From: Acuticoccus sp039189655
GTDB taxonomy: Bacteria; Pseudomonadota; Alphaproteobacteria; Rhizobiales; Amorphaceae
Length of the DNA stretch: 64,000 nucleotides
Reading direction: 5' to 3'
NCBI GenBank assembly: GCA_039189655.1
Contig: JBCCYN010000004.1
Coordinates: 1 to 64,000 of the forward strand
Shown: positions 46,102-55,568 of the stretch, piece by piece
Layout: each line of letters starts with the position of its first letter
Numbering within the stretch: the first letter of the stretch is position 1
Translations under genes and position numbers: made by a program
The notes under the pieces: model-generated
Told to the model about the DNA's origin: nothing
Databases searched by the model: none
What the model saw: the letters and a program-made list of their open reading frames with translations, nothing else

Positions 46102-47743
46102 CGCGATACCGGTTGGTGATGGGATAACGCCGATCGCGGCCAAAATTCTTCGGCGAGATTTTGACGCCGGGAGCGGCTTGGCGGCGCTTGTATTCGGCAA
46201 TGTGGAGGAGATGCTCCACCCGCCGCACGGTTGCCGGATCAAAACCTTCCGAAACCACATCGGTAACGCTGGCTTCGTCTTCGATCAGGCGTCGAAGGAT
46301 GCCGTCAAGCACATCGTAGGGCGGCAGCGAATCGTCGTCTCGCTGGTTTTCGCGCAGCTCGGCGGTGGGGGGCTTGTCGATGATGCGCTCCGGGATCACG
46401 ACGCCGTACGGCCCCCGCGCACCGGGCGGTTTTTGTCCATTGCGCCACCGGCAAAGGCGAAACACTTCGGTCTTATAAAGGTCTTTGATGGGGTTATAGC
46501 CGCCGTTCATGTCGCCATAGAGGGTCGCGTAGCCAACAGAAACTTCCGACTTGTTGCCGGTGGTCACGACCATGCCGCCGAACTTGTTGGAGACCGCCAT
46601 CAGCGTCGTTCCGCGGATGCGGCTTTGAATGTTTTCTTCCGTCACATCCGGCGCCAGACCGTCAAAGATGTGGGAGAGCTGCCCGTTGATCCCGTCCACC
46701 GCTGGCGCGATGGAGACGGTGTCGTAGCGCACGCCGAGCCTTTCGGCGACGTCGGCCGCATCCGACACGCTCTCGTTAGAGGTGTAGTGGAAGGGCATCA
46801 TGATACAGTGGACTTTTTCAGGCCCCAACGCATCCACGGCAAGGGCGGCGCAAATGGCCGAATCGATCCCGCCCGAAAGACCGATCACAACGCCAGGAAA
46901 GCGGTTCTTTGTGACGTAGTCCCGCAGGCCCAGCATGGCGGCCGACCAGCGCCCTTCGTCAAGATCGGGAAGCGCTGCCATGGTGCCCTGCTGCGGCGTC
47001 CAACCCGCTCCGTTGCGCTTCAGCGTCACCGTTTCCGATGCTTCCACGAAGGCTGGCAGTTGCGCACGCAGTGAGCGGTCCGCCGCCAGGACGAAGGACG
47101 CGCCGTCGAACACCAGTTCGTCCTGCCCGCCCACCTGGTTGACGTAGATAAGCGGGAGTTGCCCCTCCACGACGCGGGCCACCGCCACCTGCATGCGCCG
47201 GTCCTGCTTTTGCCGGGTGTAGGGCGAGCCATTTGGGACGACGAGGAATTCCGCGCCTGTCTCCACCAAGCACTCGCAAACGTCCTCCTCCCAAATGTCC
47301 TCGCAGATGGGAAGGCCCACACGCACGCCATTGATACTCACGGGTCCCGGCATGGAGCCGGCAGAAAACACCCGTTTTTCGTCAAAGACATCGTAGTTGG
47401 GGAGTTCGACCTTGTGACGTACGGCGGTCACCTCGCCACCCTGGAGAACGGCGTAGGCGTTGGTGAGCTTGCCGTCTTCGTACCAAGGCGTGCCGACAGC
47501 GATGGCCGGCCCGTCAGCGCACGCTTTGGCAAGGGCGCGCACCTCGTCCATGGCCCGGGCCGTGAAAGCTGGCTTCAGCACCAAATCCTCGGGCGGGTAT
47601 CCGGTGATGAAGAGTTCGGTGAATGCCACGAGGTCCACCGAACCGGCCTCGCGCACCGCTCGTTCGGCGAGGGCACGGTTGCCGGCAAGGTCCCCCATCA
47701 CAGGGTTTAGCTGCTGGATTGCGATGGTGAAGGTGTCGGACAT
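46094..47743 (-). CDS. nadE: Glutamine-dependent NAD+ synthetase
   Basis: A 549-residue two-domain enzyme, which makes NAD+ from deamido-NAD+ using ammonia from glutamine. The N-terminal nitrilase-type glutaminase has Glu43 (FTELFITGYP), Lys111 (HKVELPNYD) and Cys147 (LPICEDIWEED). The C-terminal synthetase has the PP-loop GLSGGIDSA (about 288-296). It lies 82 bases after the DAHP synthase gene on the same strand and overlaps gltX downstream. Confidence 0.96.
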   Translation of the reverse strand: MSDTFTIAIQQLNPVMGDLAGNRALAERAVREAGSVDLVAFTELFITGYPPEDLVLKPAFTARAMDEVRALAKACADGPAIAVGTPWYEDGKLTNAYAVLQGGEVTAVRHKVELPNYDVFDEKRVFSAGSMPGPVSINGVRVGLPICEDIWEEDVCECLVETGAEFLVVPNGSPYTRQKQDRRMQVAVARVVEGQLPLIYVNQVGGQDELVFDGASFVLAADRSLRAQLPAFVEASETVTLKRNGAGWTPQQGTMAALPDLDEGRWSAAMLGLRDYVTKNRFPGVVIGLSGGIDSAICAALAVDALGPEKVHCIMMPFHYTSNESVSDAADVAERLGVRYDTVSIAPAVDGINGQLSHIFDGLAPDVTEENIQSRIRGTTLMAVSNKFGGMVVTTGNKSEVSVGYATLYGDMNGGYNPIKDLYKTEVFRLCRWRNGQKPPGARGPYGVVIPERIIDKPPTAELRENQRDDDSLPPYDVLDGILRRLIEDEASVTDVVSEGFDPATVRRVEHLLHIAEYKRRQAAPGVKISPKNFGRDRRYPITNRYRDA

Positions 47744-47825
47744 GAACCCTCAATCAAGGGATGGACCCGCCCGCGGCCCAGGGGCACGGGCGGGTCATGT
47801 TCGCGTATGGGGTACCGGTTTGCAG

Positions 47826-49199
47826 CTAGGCTGCCACCCGGGCTCCCCGGTCCTTCTTTTCCGCCTGAAGGTTTTCGGCGATCAGGAAAGCAAGCTCGAT
47901 GGATTGCTCGGCATTGAGGCGCGGATCGCAGTGGGTGTGGTAGCGATCCGATAGGGTGTCGGCCGTAACCGGGCGCGCGCCACCCGTGCACTCGGTCACG
48001 TTTTTGCCGGTCATCTCCACATGGATCCCGCCCGCGTGGGTGCCTTCCGCGCGGTGGACTGCGAAGAACGACTGAACCTCTTTAAGAATCCTGTCGAACG
48101 GTCGCGTCTTATAGCCGGACACCGATGTGGTGTTGCCGTGCATGGGATCGCACGACCAGACCACGGTCCGCCCCTCCCGCTCCACCGCCCGCACCAGGGC
48201 CGGCAGGTGATCGAGTACCTTGTCGGCGCCGAACCGGCAGATCAGCGTGAGCCTGCCCGGCTCGTTGGCGGGGTTCAGGATGTCGATAAGCTCGATCAGG
48301 CCGTCGGCGGTGAGCGAGGGGCCGCACTTCAGGCCGATGGGATTGTTGATCCCCCGCGCCCATTCCACGTGACCATGATCCGGCTGGCGGGTTCGGTCGC
48401 CAATCCACACCATGTGGCCGGACGTGGAGTAGTAGTCATCAGTGAGGGAATCGACGCGCGTGAACGCCTCTTCATAGCCAAGGAGCAGCGCTTCATGGCT
48501 GGTGTAAAGGTCGGTCGACTGAAGCTGCGGCGTGGTCGTCGGCTCGATACCGCAGGCGCGCATGAACCCGAGGGTTTCTGAAATCTTGTCTGCTAAGCTG
48601 CGGTATCGATGGCCCTGGGGCGAGTCACCCACAAATCCCAGCATCCAGGAGTGCACATTGTCGAGGTTGGCAAACCCACCCTGGGCAAAGGCGCGCAAAA
48701 GGTTCAGCGTTGCCGCCGACTGGCGGTAGGCGCTTTCCATGCGCTCCGGATTCGGCACCCGCGATTCTGGCGTGAAGGCGATGTCGTTGACGATATCGCC
48801 CCGGTAGGACGGCAGCTCCGTGTCGCCCTTTCGCTCCATGTCCGACGAGCGGGGTTTGGCGAATTGTCCGGCAATGCGCCCCACCTTGGTCACGGGCGAA
48901 GCCGCCGCGAAGGTGAGCACCACCGCCATCTGCAGGAAGACGCGAAAGAAATCCCGGATGGCGTCAGGGTGATGCTCAGCAAAGGCCTCGGCACAATCGC
49001 CGCCCTGGAGCAGAAAACCCTTGCCGAGGGCAACCCGCGCCAATTCTTCCTTGAGCGCCCGTGCCTCGCCTGCAAAAACCAAGGGTGGATAGCTGGAAAG
49101 GCGTGCCTCGACAGCGGCCGCCGCCGCCAAATCGGGGTACTGGGGAAGCTGCGCCGCGGGTTTTTCGCGCCAGCTCGAAGGGGTCCAGTTGTTCGCCAT
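47826..49199 (-). CDS. 3-deoxy-7-phosphoheptulonate synthase, class II
   Basis: A 457-residue class II (plant-like) DAHP synthase, the first enzyme of the shikimate pathway, which joins phosphoenolpyruvate and erythrose 4-phosphate. The N-terminal WTPSSWREKPA and QYPD start is typical; LQGGDCAEAF contains the metal-binding cysteine; RIAGQFAKPRS and GANNPIGLKCG-like HVEWARGINNPIGLKCGPS form the active site. The open frame extends to 49301, but the ATG at 49197-49199 gives the standard start MANNWTPS. It precedes nadE and gltX on the same strand. Confidence 0.95.
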   Translation of the reverse strand: MANNWTPSSWREKPAAQLPQYPDLAAAAAVEARLSSYPPLVFAGEARALKEELARVALGKGFLLQGGDCAEAFAEHHPDAIRDFFRVFLQMAVVLTFAAASPVTKVGRIAGQFAKPRSSDMERKGDTELPSYRGDIVNDIAFTPESRVPNPERMESAYRQSAATLNLLRAFAQGGFANLDNVHSWMLGFVGDSPQGHRYRSLADKISETLGFMRACGIEPTTTPQLQSTDLYTSHEALLLGYEEAFTRVDSLTDDYYSTSGHMVWIGDRTRQPDHGHVEWARGINNPIGLKCGPSLTADGLIELIDILNPANEPGRLTLICRFGADKVLDHLPALVRAVEREGRTVVWSCDPMHGNTTSVSGYKTRPFDRILKEVQSFFAVHRAEGTHAGGIHVEMTGKNVTECTGGARPVTADTLSDRYHTHCDPRLNAEQSIELAFLIAENLQAEKKDRGARVAA

Positions 49200-49263
49200 G
49201 ATACTCACCCGTCGTCCATTCCATACCGGGGTAGGCCGCGGCGCACCATGCGCCCGCGTGCCT

Positions 49264-49824
49264 TTAAGGTTCTTGAGGGTGCGCGGGTACGGCGTCAACA
49301 CTGCAAAGCAACGCGTCGACGGCCAATTCTTCTTCCTGGCTCAGATTTTGGGCGCGCGTGTATTTCGGGGCGCACCTGTCGTTGATGATGGGAACGTGCC
49401 AGCCGGCGGTGGTGACCATGAACTGACGTGCTCCTTCCTTGCCGAACTCGCGAAAGAAACCCTGCAGCGTCGTGTCGATATAGCTGAGAAGAATGGGGTG
49501 GTCCGCGTCGCCGTAGCGGTCTTTTTCGGCATGAACGCGGAAGATGATCACGTCCGGATCGTCCTTTAGGCGTAGCGGGTCGTAGTTGAGCTCCCGTTGC
49601 TGGATCAGCGGCCAGGCCTCGTCCTTGAAGGTGAGCACCAACCCATCAATAGCGCAGTTCGGGTCCGGCACGACGGAGAGTGAACACCGGCCGCCTAGCT
49701 GGCCCCGGCTCGTGCTGCGCCAGGCCCGTCGCCACCCGTTTGCCGTGTAAGGCCGCGCAGACAAAAGCGCGGGTAGAGTTCTGCGATTGACCAGCGAGCC
49801 GTAGCCAAAAACGCTGAACGTCAC
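49264..49824 (-). CDS. Gamma-glutamylcyclotransferase-like protein
   Basis: A 186-residue protein with the GGCT-family N-terminus VFGYGSLVNRRTL, where YGSL binds the gamma-glutamyl group, and QQRELNYD, whose Glu is in the position of the catalytic base. Such enzymes cleave gamma-glutamyl amino acids or glutathione to 5-oxoproline. Its ATG overlaps the stop codon of the glutathione reductase gene by four bases, which supports a link with glutathione metabolism. The exact substrate is inferred. Confidence 0.8.
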   Translation of the reverse strand: MTFSVFGYGSLVNRRTLPALLSARPYTANGWRRAWRSTSRGQLGGRCSLSVVPDPNCAIDGLVLTFKDEAWPLIQQRELNYDPLRLKDDPDVIIFRVHAEKDRYGDADHPILLSYIDTTLQGFFREFGKEGARQFMVTTAGWHVPIINDRCAPKYTRAQNLSQEEELAVDALLCSVDAVPAHPQEP

Positions 49825-51203
49825 GCAGCTTCCCGGCGTAGCCGGCGCGTGGGCGTTCGCATGGTCACCAACTCTTCGGACGCGGTGGGATGGACAGCCA
49901 TGGTGGCATCGAAATCGGCTTTCGTGGCGCCCATTTTGACAGCAATCCCCAAAACCTGCGCCAGTTCGCCAGCACCGTGGCCCGCCACATGGACGCCCAA
50001 GACCCGGGCGCTCACCCCATCGACCACGATCTTCATCATCATCTGATCGTCGCGGCCCGAAAGAGTGGCGAGCATGGGGCGGAACTTGGCGGCATAGATA
50101 TCCACCGCCTCAAAAGCCTCCAGTGCGTCTTCCTCCGAAAGCCCCACTGTGCCCACCTCGGGCTGGGAAAAGACAGCGGTGGGGATGCAGGTGTGATCCA
50201 CATGGACGCTGGTGCCGCCGAAAACCGTATCGGCGAAAGCGTGGCCCTCGCGGATGGCGACGGGCGTCAGATTGACCCGGTCCGTGACATCGCCCACGGC
50301 ATAAATGGACGGCACTGAGGAGCGGCTCTCGTGGTCGACGACGACGGCTCCCTTGTGATTGAGCGTGACGCCGGCCGCTTCAAGGCCCAGCCCCTCGGTG
50401 TTGGGCCAGCGGCCTGTGGCGAACAGGATCTCGTCCGCTTTGAGCGTTTCCCCGCTCCGAAGGGAGGCGTGGAGGCCATCCTCCTGCCGCTCGATCCCCG
50501 TAAAAATATCGTTGAGGACGACACGGATGCCGCGCTTTTCCATTCCCTCGCGCACGAAGGCGCGCACTTCGCTGTCAAAGCCCCGCAAAACCTCTTCGCC
50601 ACGGTAGACGAGGGTCGTCTGCGCGCCCAAGCCCGCAAAAATGCCGGCAAACTCCACCGCGATGTAGCCGCCGCCGGCAATGGCGACGCGTTTTGGCATG
50701 TCTTTAAGGTGGAAAAGTTCGTTCGACGTGATGACGTGTTCGATGCCGGGAAGCGCCATGTCGAGCCAGGGCGCAGCGCCGGTCGCCAGCAAAATGACCC
50801 GCGCGCGCAATGACCGCTCTTGCCCCCCAAGGCGGACCTCGTGCGGGCCTTCCAGAACGGCGCGATCCATAAAAAGCTGCACACCGGCCTTTTCGAGGTT
50901 TTTGATGTAGATCCCGTTCAGGCGGTCGATCTCTCGGTCCTTGTGGGCGATCAGCGTTGGCCAGTGAAATTCCGGCTCGGTGGGCGACCAACCGAACCCG
51001 ACGGCGTCTTCGAAGTGCTCGGAAAACTGCGATGCGTAGACCATCAGCTTTTTCGGCACGCAGCCCCGAATGACGCAGGTGCCGCCGACGCGATACTCCT
51101 CAGCGATGGCCACTTTTGCACCATGCTGCGCGGCAATGCGCGCGGCACGGACGCCGCCAGAGCCAGCGCCAATTACGAAAAGGTCGTAGTCGTATTCGCC
51201 CAT
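49821..51203 (-). CDS. gor: Glutathione-disulfide reductase
   Basis: A 460-residue FAD- and NADPH-dependent disulfide reductase, which keeps glutathione reduced. The N-terminal FAD site is GAGSGGVRAA, the redox disulfide is in GGTCVIRGCVPKKL (Cys43, Cys48) and the C-terminal VHPTASEELVTM supplies the catalytic His-Glu pair. The ATG at 51201-51203 gives MGEYDYDLFVIG; an earlier in-frame start at 51248 adds residues not seen in the family. It is translated in line with the GGCT-like gene. Confidence 0.95.
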   Translation of the reverse strand: MGEYDYDLFVIGAGSGGVRAARIAAQHGAKVAIAEEYRVGGTCVIRGCVPKKLMVYASQFSEHFEDAVGFGWSPTEPEFHWPTLIAHKDREIDRLNGIYIKNLEKAGVQLFMDRAVLEGPHEVRLGGQERSLRARVILLATGAAPWLDMALPGIEHVITSNELFHLKDMPKRVAIAGGGYIAVEFAGIFAGLGAQTTLVYRGEEVLRGFDSEVRAFVREGMEKRGIRVVLNDIFTGIERQEDGLHASLRSGETLKADEILFATGRWPNTEGLGLEAAGVTLNHKGAVVVDHESRSSVPSIYAVGDVTDRVNLTPVAIREGHAFADTVFGGTSVHVDHTCIPTAVFSQPEVGTVGLSEEDALEAFEAVDIYAAKFRPMLATLSGRDDQMMMKIVVDGVSARVLGVHVAGHGAGELAQVLGIAVKMGATKADFDATMAVHPTASEELVTMRTPTRRLRREAA

Positions 51204-51323
51204 GCCGTCCCCGTTCAGCCCATGATCACCACGGCAGCTGGCACGCATTGGTGGCCCTCAAAATGACCGCGCCTTGCGGCCCCTTGCACCGGAGACGCGG
51301 GTTCGCGCCCCCCTCGGCGCCGG

Positions 51324-51857
51324 TCAAAGGGTGTGGCCGGCTTCCCGCAGCCTGTCCCGGGTCTCGTTGACCATTTCTGCCGAGATCACCTGCTCGTACT
51401 GTTTTGAAGCCCCCAGGGCGAGTGCACTGACGATGGGGAACATTTCCACGTACTTGGAGCCCAGCGGACCGTTGAAGAACTCGGCGAGCTGGTTGAGCTC
51501 CTCTTCGCTGAAGCGGCGGGCCCAGATGAGTTGAAGGGTTTTGGACAATTCGATGCGGCGCGGGACCATCGCCAACGCCGCCTCGTTGACCGCCACCTCA
51601 ATCTCTCTGGTGAGCGCCGGGTTCGTCCGGGTGAACACGGCGCGGGTCTGATTGGCGATGCGGGGCAAAATATCGTCGAAGGTGACGTCGCCTCCGATGA
51701 GCGAGATCACATTTTGCGCGGCGCGCAGGTGGGAGGCTTCAAAATCTTCATCGGCCGGGACGGTCTGCTCGGTCGTCGACTGGGCAGCGGCTGGTAGGGC
51801 CGCGGCGACGGGACCGAGGGCGGTGGCGAGGAGGATAGCGAGGGCAGCTCGACGCAT
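51324..51857 (-). CDS. DUF2059 domain-containing exported protein
   Basis: A 177-residue protein with a signal peptide (RRAALAILLATALGPVAAALPAAAQ) and a helical DUF2059 domain. Family marks are LTREIEVAVNEAALAMVP, then FSEEELNQLAEFFNGPLGSKYVE. The ATG at 51855-51857 has AAGGGA upstream; the much longer open frame to 52115 overlaps gph and is not coding. In many Rhizobiales it sits between rpiA and gor. Here rpiA is missing and gph is divergent. Function is unknown, periplasmic. Confidence 0.87.
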   Translation of the reverse strand: MRRAALAILLATALGPVAAALPAAAQSTTEQTVPADEDFEASHLRAAQNVISLIGGDVTFDDILPRIANQTRAVFTRTNPALTREIEVAVNEAALAMVPRRIELSKTLQLIWARRFSEEELNQLAEFFNGPLGSKYVEMFPIVSALALGASKQYEQVISAEMVNETRDRLREAGHTL

Positions 51858-51978
51858 GGGAGAATCCCTTGGGCACAACTGAGGGCTTTGGCAACGCATC
51901 AAGCAACTCGCGCCCCTCATGGCAAGTGGCGTGCTGAAGCGAGAGGGGTTATCCAGCGCCCGCCACAGGATTGCTCGT

Positions 51979-52650
51979 ATGAATGACCGCCTCGCCGTCT
52001 TTGACCTCGACGGCACCCTCGTCGACACCGCGCCGGACCTCATCGACACCACAAACGAGGTGCTTCGCGCCCAGGGATTGCCGCCTGTCGCGCCGGAAAC
52101 CTTGCGCAACTTCATCGGACTGGGGGCGCGCGTGATGGTCGATTCGGCGCTCCGAGCACAGTTCGATCAGCATGACATGGACTTGGATCGCCTGCACCGG
52201 GATTTCATCGCAGAGTACAAAACGAGGCTCACACGGCGCAGCCGTCCCTTCGACGAGATCACCGCCGCCCTCCCGGTGTTAAAGAATGCCGGTGTTGAGC
52301 TCGCGGTCTGCACCAACAAGGCGGAAGGCCTCGCCCGCCAGCTTCTCAGCGAACTCAACCTTGCAGGCTCTTTTGGGACGATCACCGGCGGCGACACCTT
52401 TGATGTGTCAAAGCCACACCCCGGTCACCTTCTAAAAACCATCGACCTTGCGGGCGGGACACCGGAAAGGACGGTGTTCGTGGGAGACAGCCGGGTCGAT
52501 TTCGAGACGGCACGGGCGGCGAATGTGCCCATCGTCGGCCTTAGCTACGGCTACTCAGACACCCCCATGCGCGATCTTGGCCCCGACCGGCTTTGCGACC
52601 CTGGCGAAGACATCGCCGCGGCCATTCTTGCGCTCTTTCCCGAGGAGTAG
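51979..52650 (+). CDS. gph: Phosphoglycolate phosphatase (HAD superfamily)
   Basis: A 223-residue HAD-type phosphatase that removes 2-phosphoglycolate, formed in DNA repair or by Rubisco oxygenation. Motif I is VFDLDGTLVDT with the nucleophilic Asp, motif II the Thr in VCTNK, motif III the Lys in SKPHPGHLL, and motif IV GDSRVDFETA. The ATG at 51979 has AGGA upstream; an in-frame ATG 60 bases earlier would add residues unlike the family. It is divergent from the DUF2059 gene and convergent with the sensor-kinase operon. Confidence 0.93.
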   Translation: MNDRLAVFDLDGTLVDTAPDLIDTTNEVLRAQGLPPVAPETLRNFIGLGARVMVDSALRAQFDQHDMDLDRLHRDFIAEYKTRLTRRSRPFDEITAALPVLKNAGVELAVCTNKAEGLARQLLSELNLAGSFGTITGGDTFDVSKPHPGHLLKTIDLAGGTPERTVFVGDSRVDFETARAANVPIVGLSYGYSDTPMRDLGPDRLCDPGEDIAAAILALFPEE

Positions 52651-52689
52651 CGCGAATCTGAGGCGGGTGGTTTCGGCCTTGGGATTGCC

Positions 52690-55320
52690 TCAGGCGGCAA
52701 CCACCTCCGCCAGAGGCAGACGCACGGCAAAGGTGGATCCGCCGGCGCCGGTGGCCTCCAAGACCAGCGTGCCGCCTAGCCCGGTGACGATTTCCCGGGC
52801 GATGGCGAGGCCAAGGCCAGCGCCGGTGGCATTGGTCATCGTGGCATCGCCGGTGAACTTGGTGAAGAGTTTGGGCAGTATCTCTGGGCTGACGCCGGGG
52901 CCGAAATCACGAACCCGCAATACTGCATGCTCGCCGTCACGCTGGGCCGAAACCTCGATTTTGTGGCCATCGCCATGAAATTTGATGGCGTTGGAGACAA
53001 GGTTCACGATCACCTGGGTAAGCCGGTCAGGATCGGCCTTCACCACGAGTGGCCTGTCCGCCGACAGTTCGATCTCCACATGATGGGTGGCCGCCATTCC
53101 TTCCATGGCAGCGGTGGCGCTTGCCAGAACATCAGCGGCGTCGAACTCTTCAAGGGTGATGGGCGCCAGTCCCGCCTCAAGGCGCGAAAGGTCCAATATA
53201 TCATCGAGAAGGCGAGTGAGGCGCTCGGCCTCGGCGGAGATGACGGCAACGAACCGCGCCTTGCGCTCCTCCTCCAGTTCACCTTCGCGCAACAGGTCGG
53301 CAAAGGAGCGCACGGCCGTCAGTGGCGTGCGCATCTCATGGCTAACCCTCGATAGAAAATCATCTTTTTCGCGCAGGAGATTGGTGAGCGTGGCGTTTGC
53401 GGTGGCGAGTTCCTCCGCCGTCTGTTCCAATTCCACCGAGCGCAGACCCAGCTCACGAGCCATTTTGATGGCCTCCTGGGTCTCGCCCAAAAGGGCAATG
53501 GCCGCATCCACCGTGAGCGGTTCGCCGGTGGCCACCCGCGCCACCAGCATGTGGGCAGATGACGCGCCAACGGCGTAGCCGATTTCCCGCTCCACCTCCG
53601 ACACGAACGCGCTGTCCACCGGGCCGCTCCCCGCTTCGCCAAACATGCGGTGGGCCTTTTGCGGGCCCAGAATACGCTGGGTCAGGCGGTAAAGATCACG
53701 CCGGTTGGCAGACCGTCGAAGGGTGGGCGATGCACCGCCCCGATGGAGCGCATCGACGAAAAGGGTCGCCTGGAGCTGGTCGAGGGGGGCGCGGAAGGAC
53801 ACCAGAGAAACTGCCACATAAAGGATGGCGTTGAGGCTGAGCGAAACCACCGCGCCGAAGACGAGCGGGTCAGCGGCGCCCGGACCGGCGGCAAGATGCT
53901 GGGGAAGGAGAAGATCGCGCAGTGCCGCCAAAAGGGCATCTCCCACGCCAAAGCTCGGCAGGAGCAGCGTGACGAGCCAGGCCAGGGCGCCCCCAGCGAG
54001 ACCCGCCGTTGCCCCAAATCGGGTGGCATTGCGCCAGAAAAGACCGCCAAGGAGCGCCGGACCAAATTGTGCGACGCCCGCAAAGGCGATGAGGCCGATG
54101 GAGGCAAGCCCGCCATTGCCATCGCTCACGCGGCTATAGACGTAGCCGAGCAGCATCACCGCCAAGATGGCGATGCGCCGCGTTAAGAGCACCGACGCGG
54201 AAAGGCCGGCTGCCGTGTTTTCTCCCCGGCGCAGCAGGAACGGCGCCACGAGATGGTTCGAAATCATCACCGCCAACGCCAGCGACGCGACAATCACCAT
54301 GGAGGTCGCCGCCGACACGCCGCCAATGAACGCAAATAGCGCTAGGCCGTGGGCGCCCTCCGCAAGGGGCACCGTGAGCACGAAAAGATCGGGCTCGGCA
54401 TTGGCAGGAAGGCGTAGCAACCCGGCTGTCGCGATGGGTAGCACCGCGACGGCAATGAGAAAGAGGTAGAGGGGGAAGAGCCAGGACGCGAGGGCGATGT
54501 GGCGCTCATCGCGGTTTTCCAGGACCGCCACCTGGAACTGGCGCGGCAAGCATAAAATGGCCGCCGCCGAAAGGGTGGTGAGCACGATCCAGCGCATACC
54601 GCCGTCGTTTTCCAGCGCGCCCACCCGGGCAAGGGCCTCCGCGGCACCCGAGAAGGCCGCACCCGGCACGGAGCCATTCCTTAAAAGGACGAGGGCAAAC
54701 AACCCGATGGCAAGGAGCGCCGCCAGTTTCACAAGAGATTCAAAGGCAATGGCCGCGACGATCCCTGGCTGGCTTTCGTCGGCGTTGAGGCGGCGGGTAC
54801 CAAAGATGATGACGAAGAACGCCATCATAGCTGCCGTCCAGAAGGCGGTGTCGGCGCCGGCCCCGGCGGTGTCCCCCACAAGGGCGCGAAACGACCGGCT
54901 CACCGCAAGAAGTTGGAGCGCGATGTAGGGGGTGATGGACGCGATGGCGATGGTGGTGACGAGAACTGCCACCGCGCGGCTCTTGCCGTAGCGCGAGGAG
55001 AGGAAGTCAGCGATGGAGGTGATGCGTTGGGTCTTGGCGATGCGGACCATCTTTCGCATCAGAAGCCACCACGCCATCAGCACCAGGGTCGGGCCGATAT
55101 AGATGGTGACGAACTCTAGACCCGAGCGCACGGCAGTGCCCACTGCGCCATAAAAGGTCCAGGACGTGCAGTAGATGGCGAGGGAAAGGGTGTAGACGAC
55201 GCCGGAGAAGATGGTGCGGCCGCGGCCGCCTATGGCGAGGCGATCGACGGCAAAGGCGATGACAAACAGAAGCGCCAGATAGCCGCCGCCCACGGCCAGC
55301 ACCATTGGGGCAGAAAGCAT
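52690..55320 (-). CDS. SLC5-type transporter/sensor histidine kinase (CbrA/CrbS-like)
   Basis: An 876-residue membrane kinase. The first about 500 residues are a sodium/solute symporter domain with about 13 helices (TSWTFYGAVGTA, then a long charged loop). A STAC-like linker region follows (about 510-600), then a DHp helix with the phospho-acceptor His661 in SHEMRTPL, and an ATPase domain with N box NLVSNAIKFHG, G1 DFGPGVS and G2 GAGLGLAIA. There is no PAS or receiver domain. The substrate may be a small carboxylate or amino acid, by analogy with CrbS (acetate) and CbrA (histidine). The ATG at 55318-55320 shares its A with the stop codon of the small upstream gene. It is the last of four overlapping genes. 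Confidence 0.92.
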   Translation of the reverse strand: MLSAPMVLAVGGGYLALLFVIAFAVDRLAIGGRGRTIFSGVVYTLSLAIYCTSWTFYGAVGTAVRSGLEFVTIYIGPTLVLMAWWLLMRKMVRIAKTQRITSIADFLSSRYGKSRAVAVLVTTIAIASITPYIALQLLAVSRSFRALVGDTAGAGADTAFWTAAMMAFFVIIFGTRRLNADESQPGIVAAIAFESLVKLAALLAIGLFALVLLRNGSVPGAAFSGAAEALARVGALENDGGMRWIVLTTLSAAAILCLPRQFQVAVLENRDERHIALASWLFPLYLFLIAVAVLPIATAGLLRLPANAEPDLFVLTVPLAEGAHGLALFAFIGGVSAATSMVIVASLALAVMISNHLVAPFLLRRGENTAAGLSASVLLTRRIAILAVMLLGYVYSRVSDGNGGLASIGLIAFAGVAQFGPALLGGLFWRNATRFGATAGLAGGALAWLVTLLLPSFGVGDALLAALRDLLLPQHLAAGPGAADPLVFGAVVSLSLNAILYVAVSLVSFRAPLDQLQATLFVDALHRGGASPTLRRSANRRDLYRLTQRILGPQKAHRMFGEAGSGPVDSAFVSEVEREIGYAVGASSAHMLVARVATGEPLTVDAAIALLGETQEAIKMARELGLRSVELEQTAEELATANATLTNLLREKDDFLSRVSHEMRTPLTAVRSFADLLREGELEEERKARFVAVISAEAERLTRLLDDILDLSRLEAGLAPITLEEFDAADVLASATAAMEGMAATHHVEIELSADRPLVVKADPDRLTQVIVNLVSNAIKFHGDGHKIEVSAQRDGEHAVLRVRDFGPGVSPEILPKLFTKFTGDATMTNATGAGLGLAIAREIVTGLGGTLVLEATGAGGSTFAVRLPLAEVVAA

Positions 55321-55568
55321 CAACCGGCCCTATCGCGCCGCCACAGCAGCGCCATGAGAACGATCCCACCGAGCCAAACGCTGAACACGTAAATCGCCAG
55401 GGCCGGCACGCCAAAGAGCGAAAACTCACGGTCTGCGATGGCAAGCGCCGGCGGCAGGAAGAGTACCGGGCCCACCGCCGAGAGGACTGCGCGCGCGTCG
55501 CTCCACGCGGAACCACGGCGCGGGGCGGGCTTGGCGTCTTGGATTTCTCGGGGCGGCTCGGTGTTCAT
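55320..55568 (-). CDS. Small two-helix membrane protein of the sensor operon
   Basis: An 82-residue protein with a polar N-terminal 25 residues and two hydrophobic segments (about 27-47 and 52-75) and a basic end WRRDRAG. Its size, topology and place directly before an SLC5 gene resemble the small accessory subunits of sodium/solute symporters (YjcH or DUF4212 type), but the sequence match is not evident by eye. It overlaps the receiver gene upstream (ATGA) and the kinase gene downstream (TGATG), so production of all is coupled. It probably binds or stabilises the symporter domain of the kinase. Confidence 0.75.
   Translation of the reverse strand: MNTEPPREIQDAKPAPRRGSAWSDARAVLSAVGPVLFLPPALAIADREFSLFGVPALAIYVFSVWLGGIVLMALLWRRDRAG

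Noticed and set aside
51858..52115. Longer version of the DUF2059 protein starting at 52115
   Set aside because: It would overlap gph on the other strand; the ATG at 51857 has a ribosome-binding site and starts a clear signal peptide.
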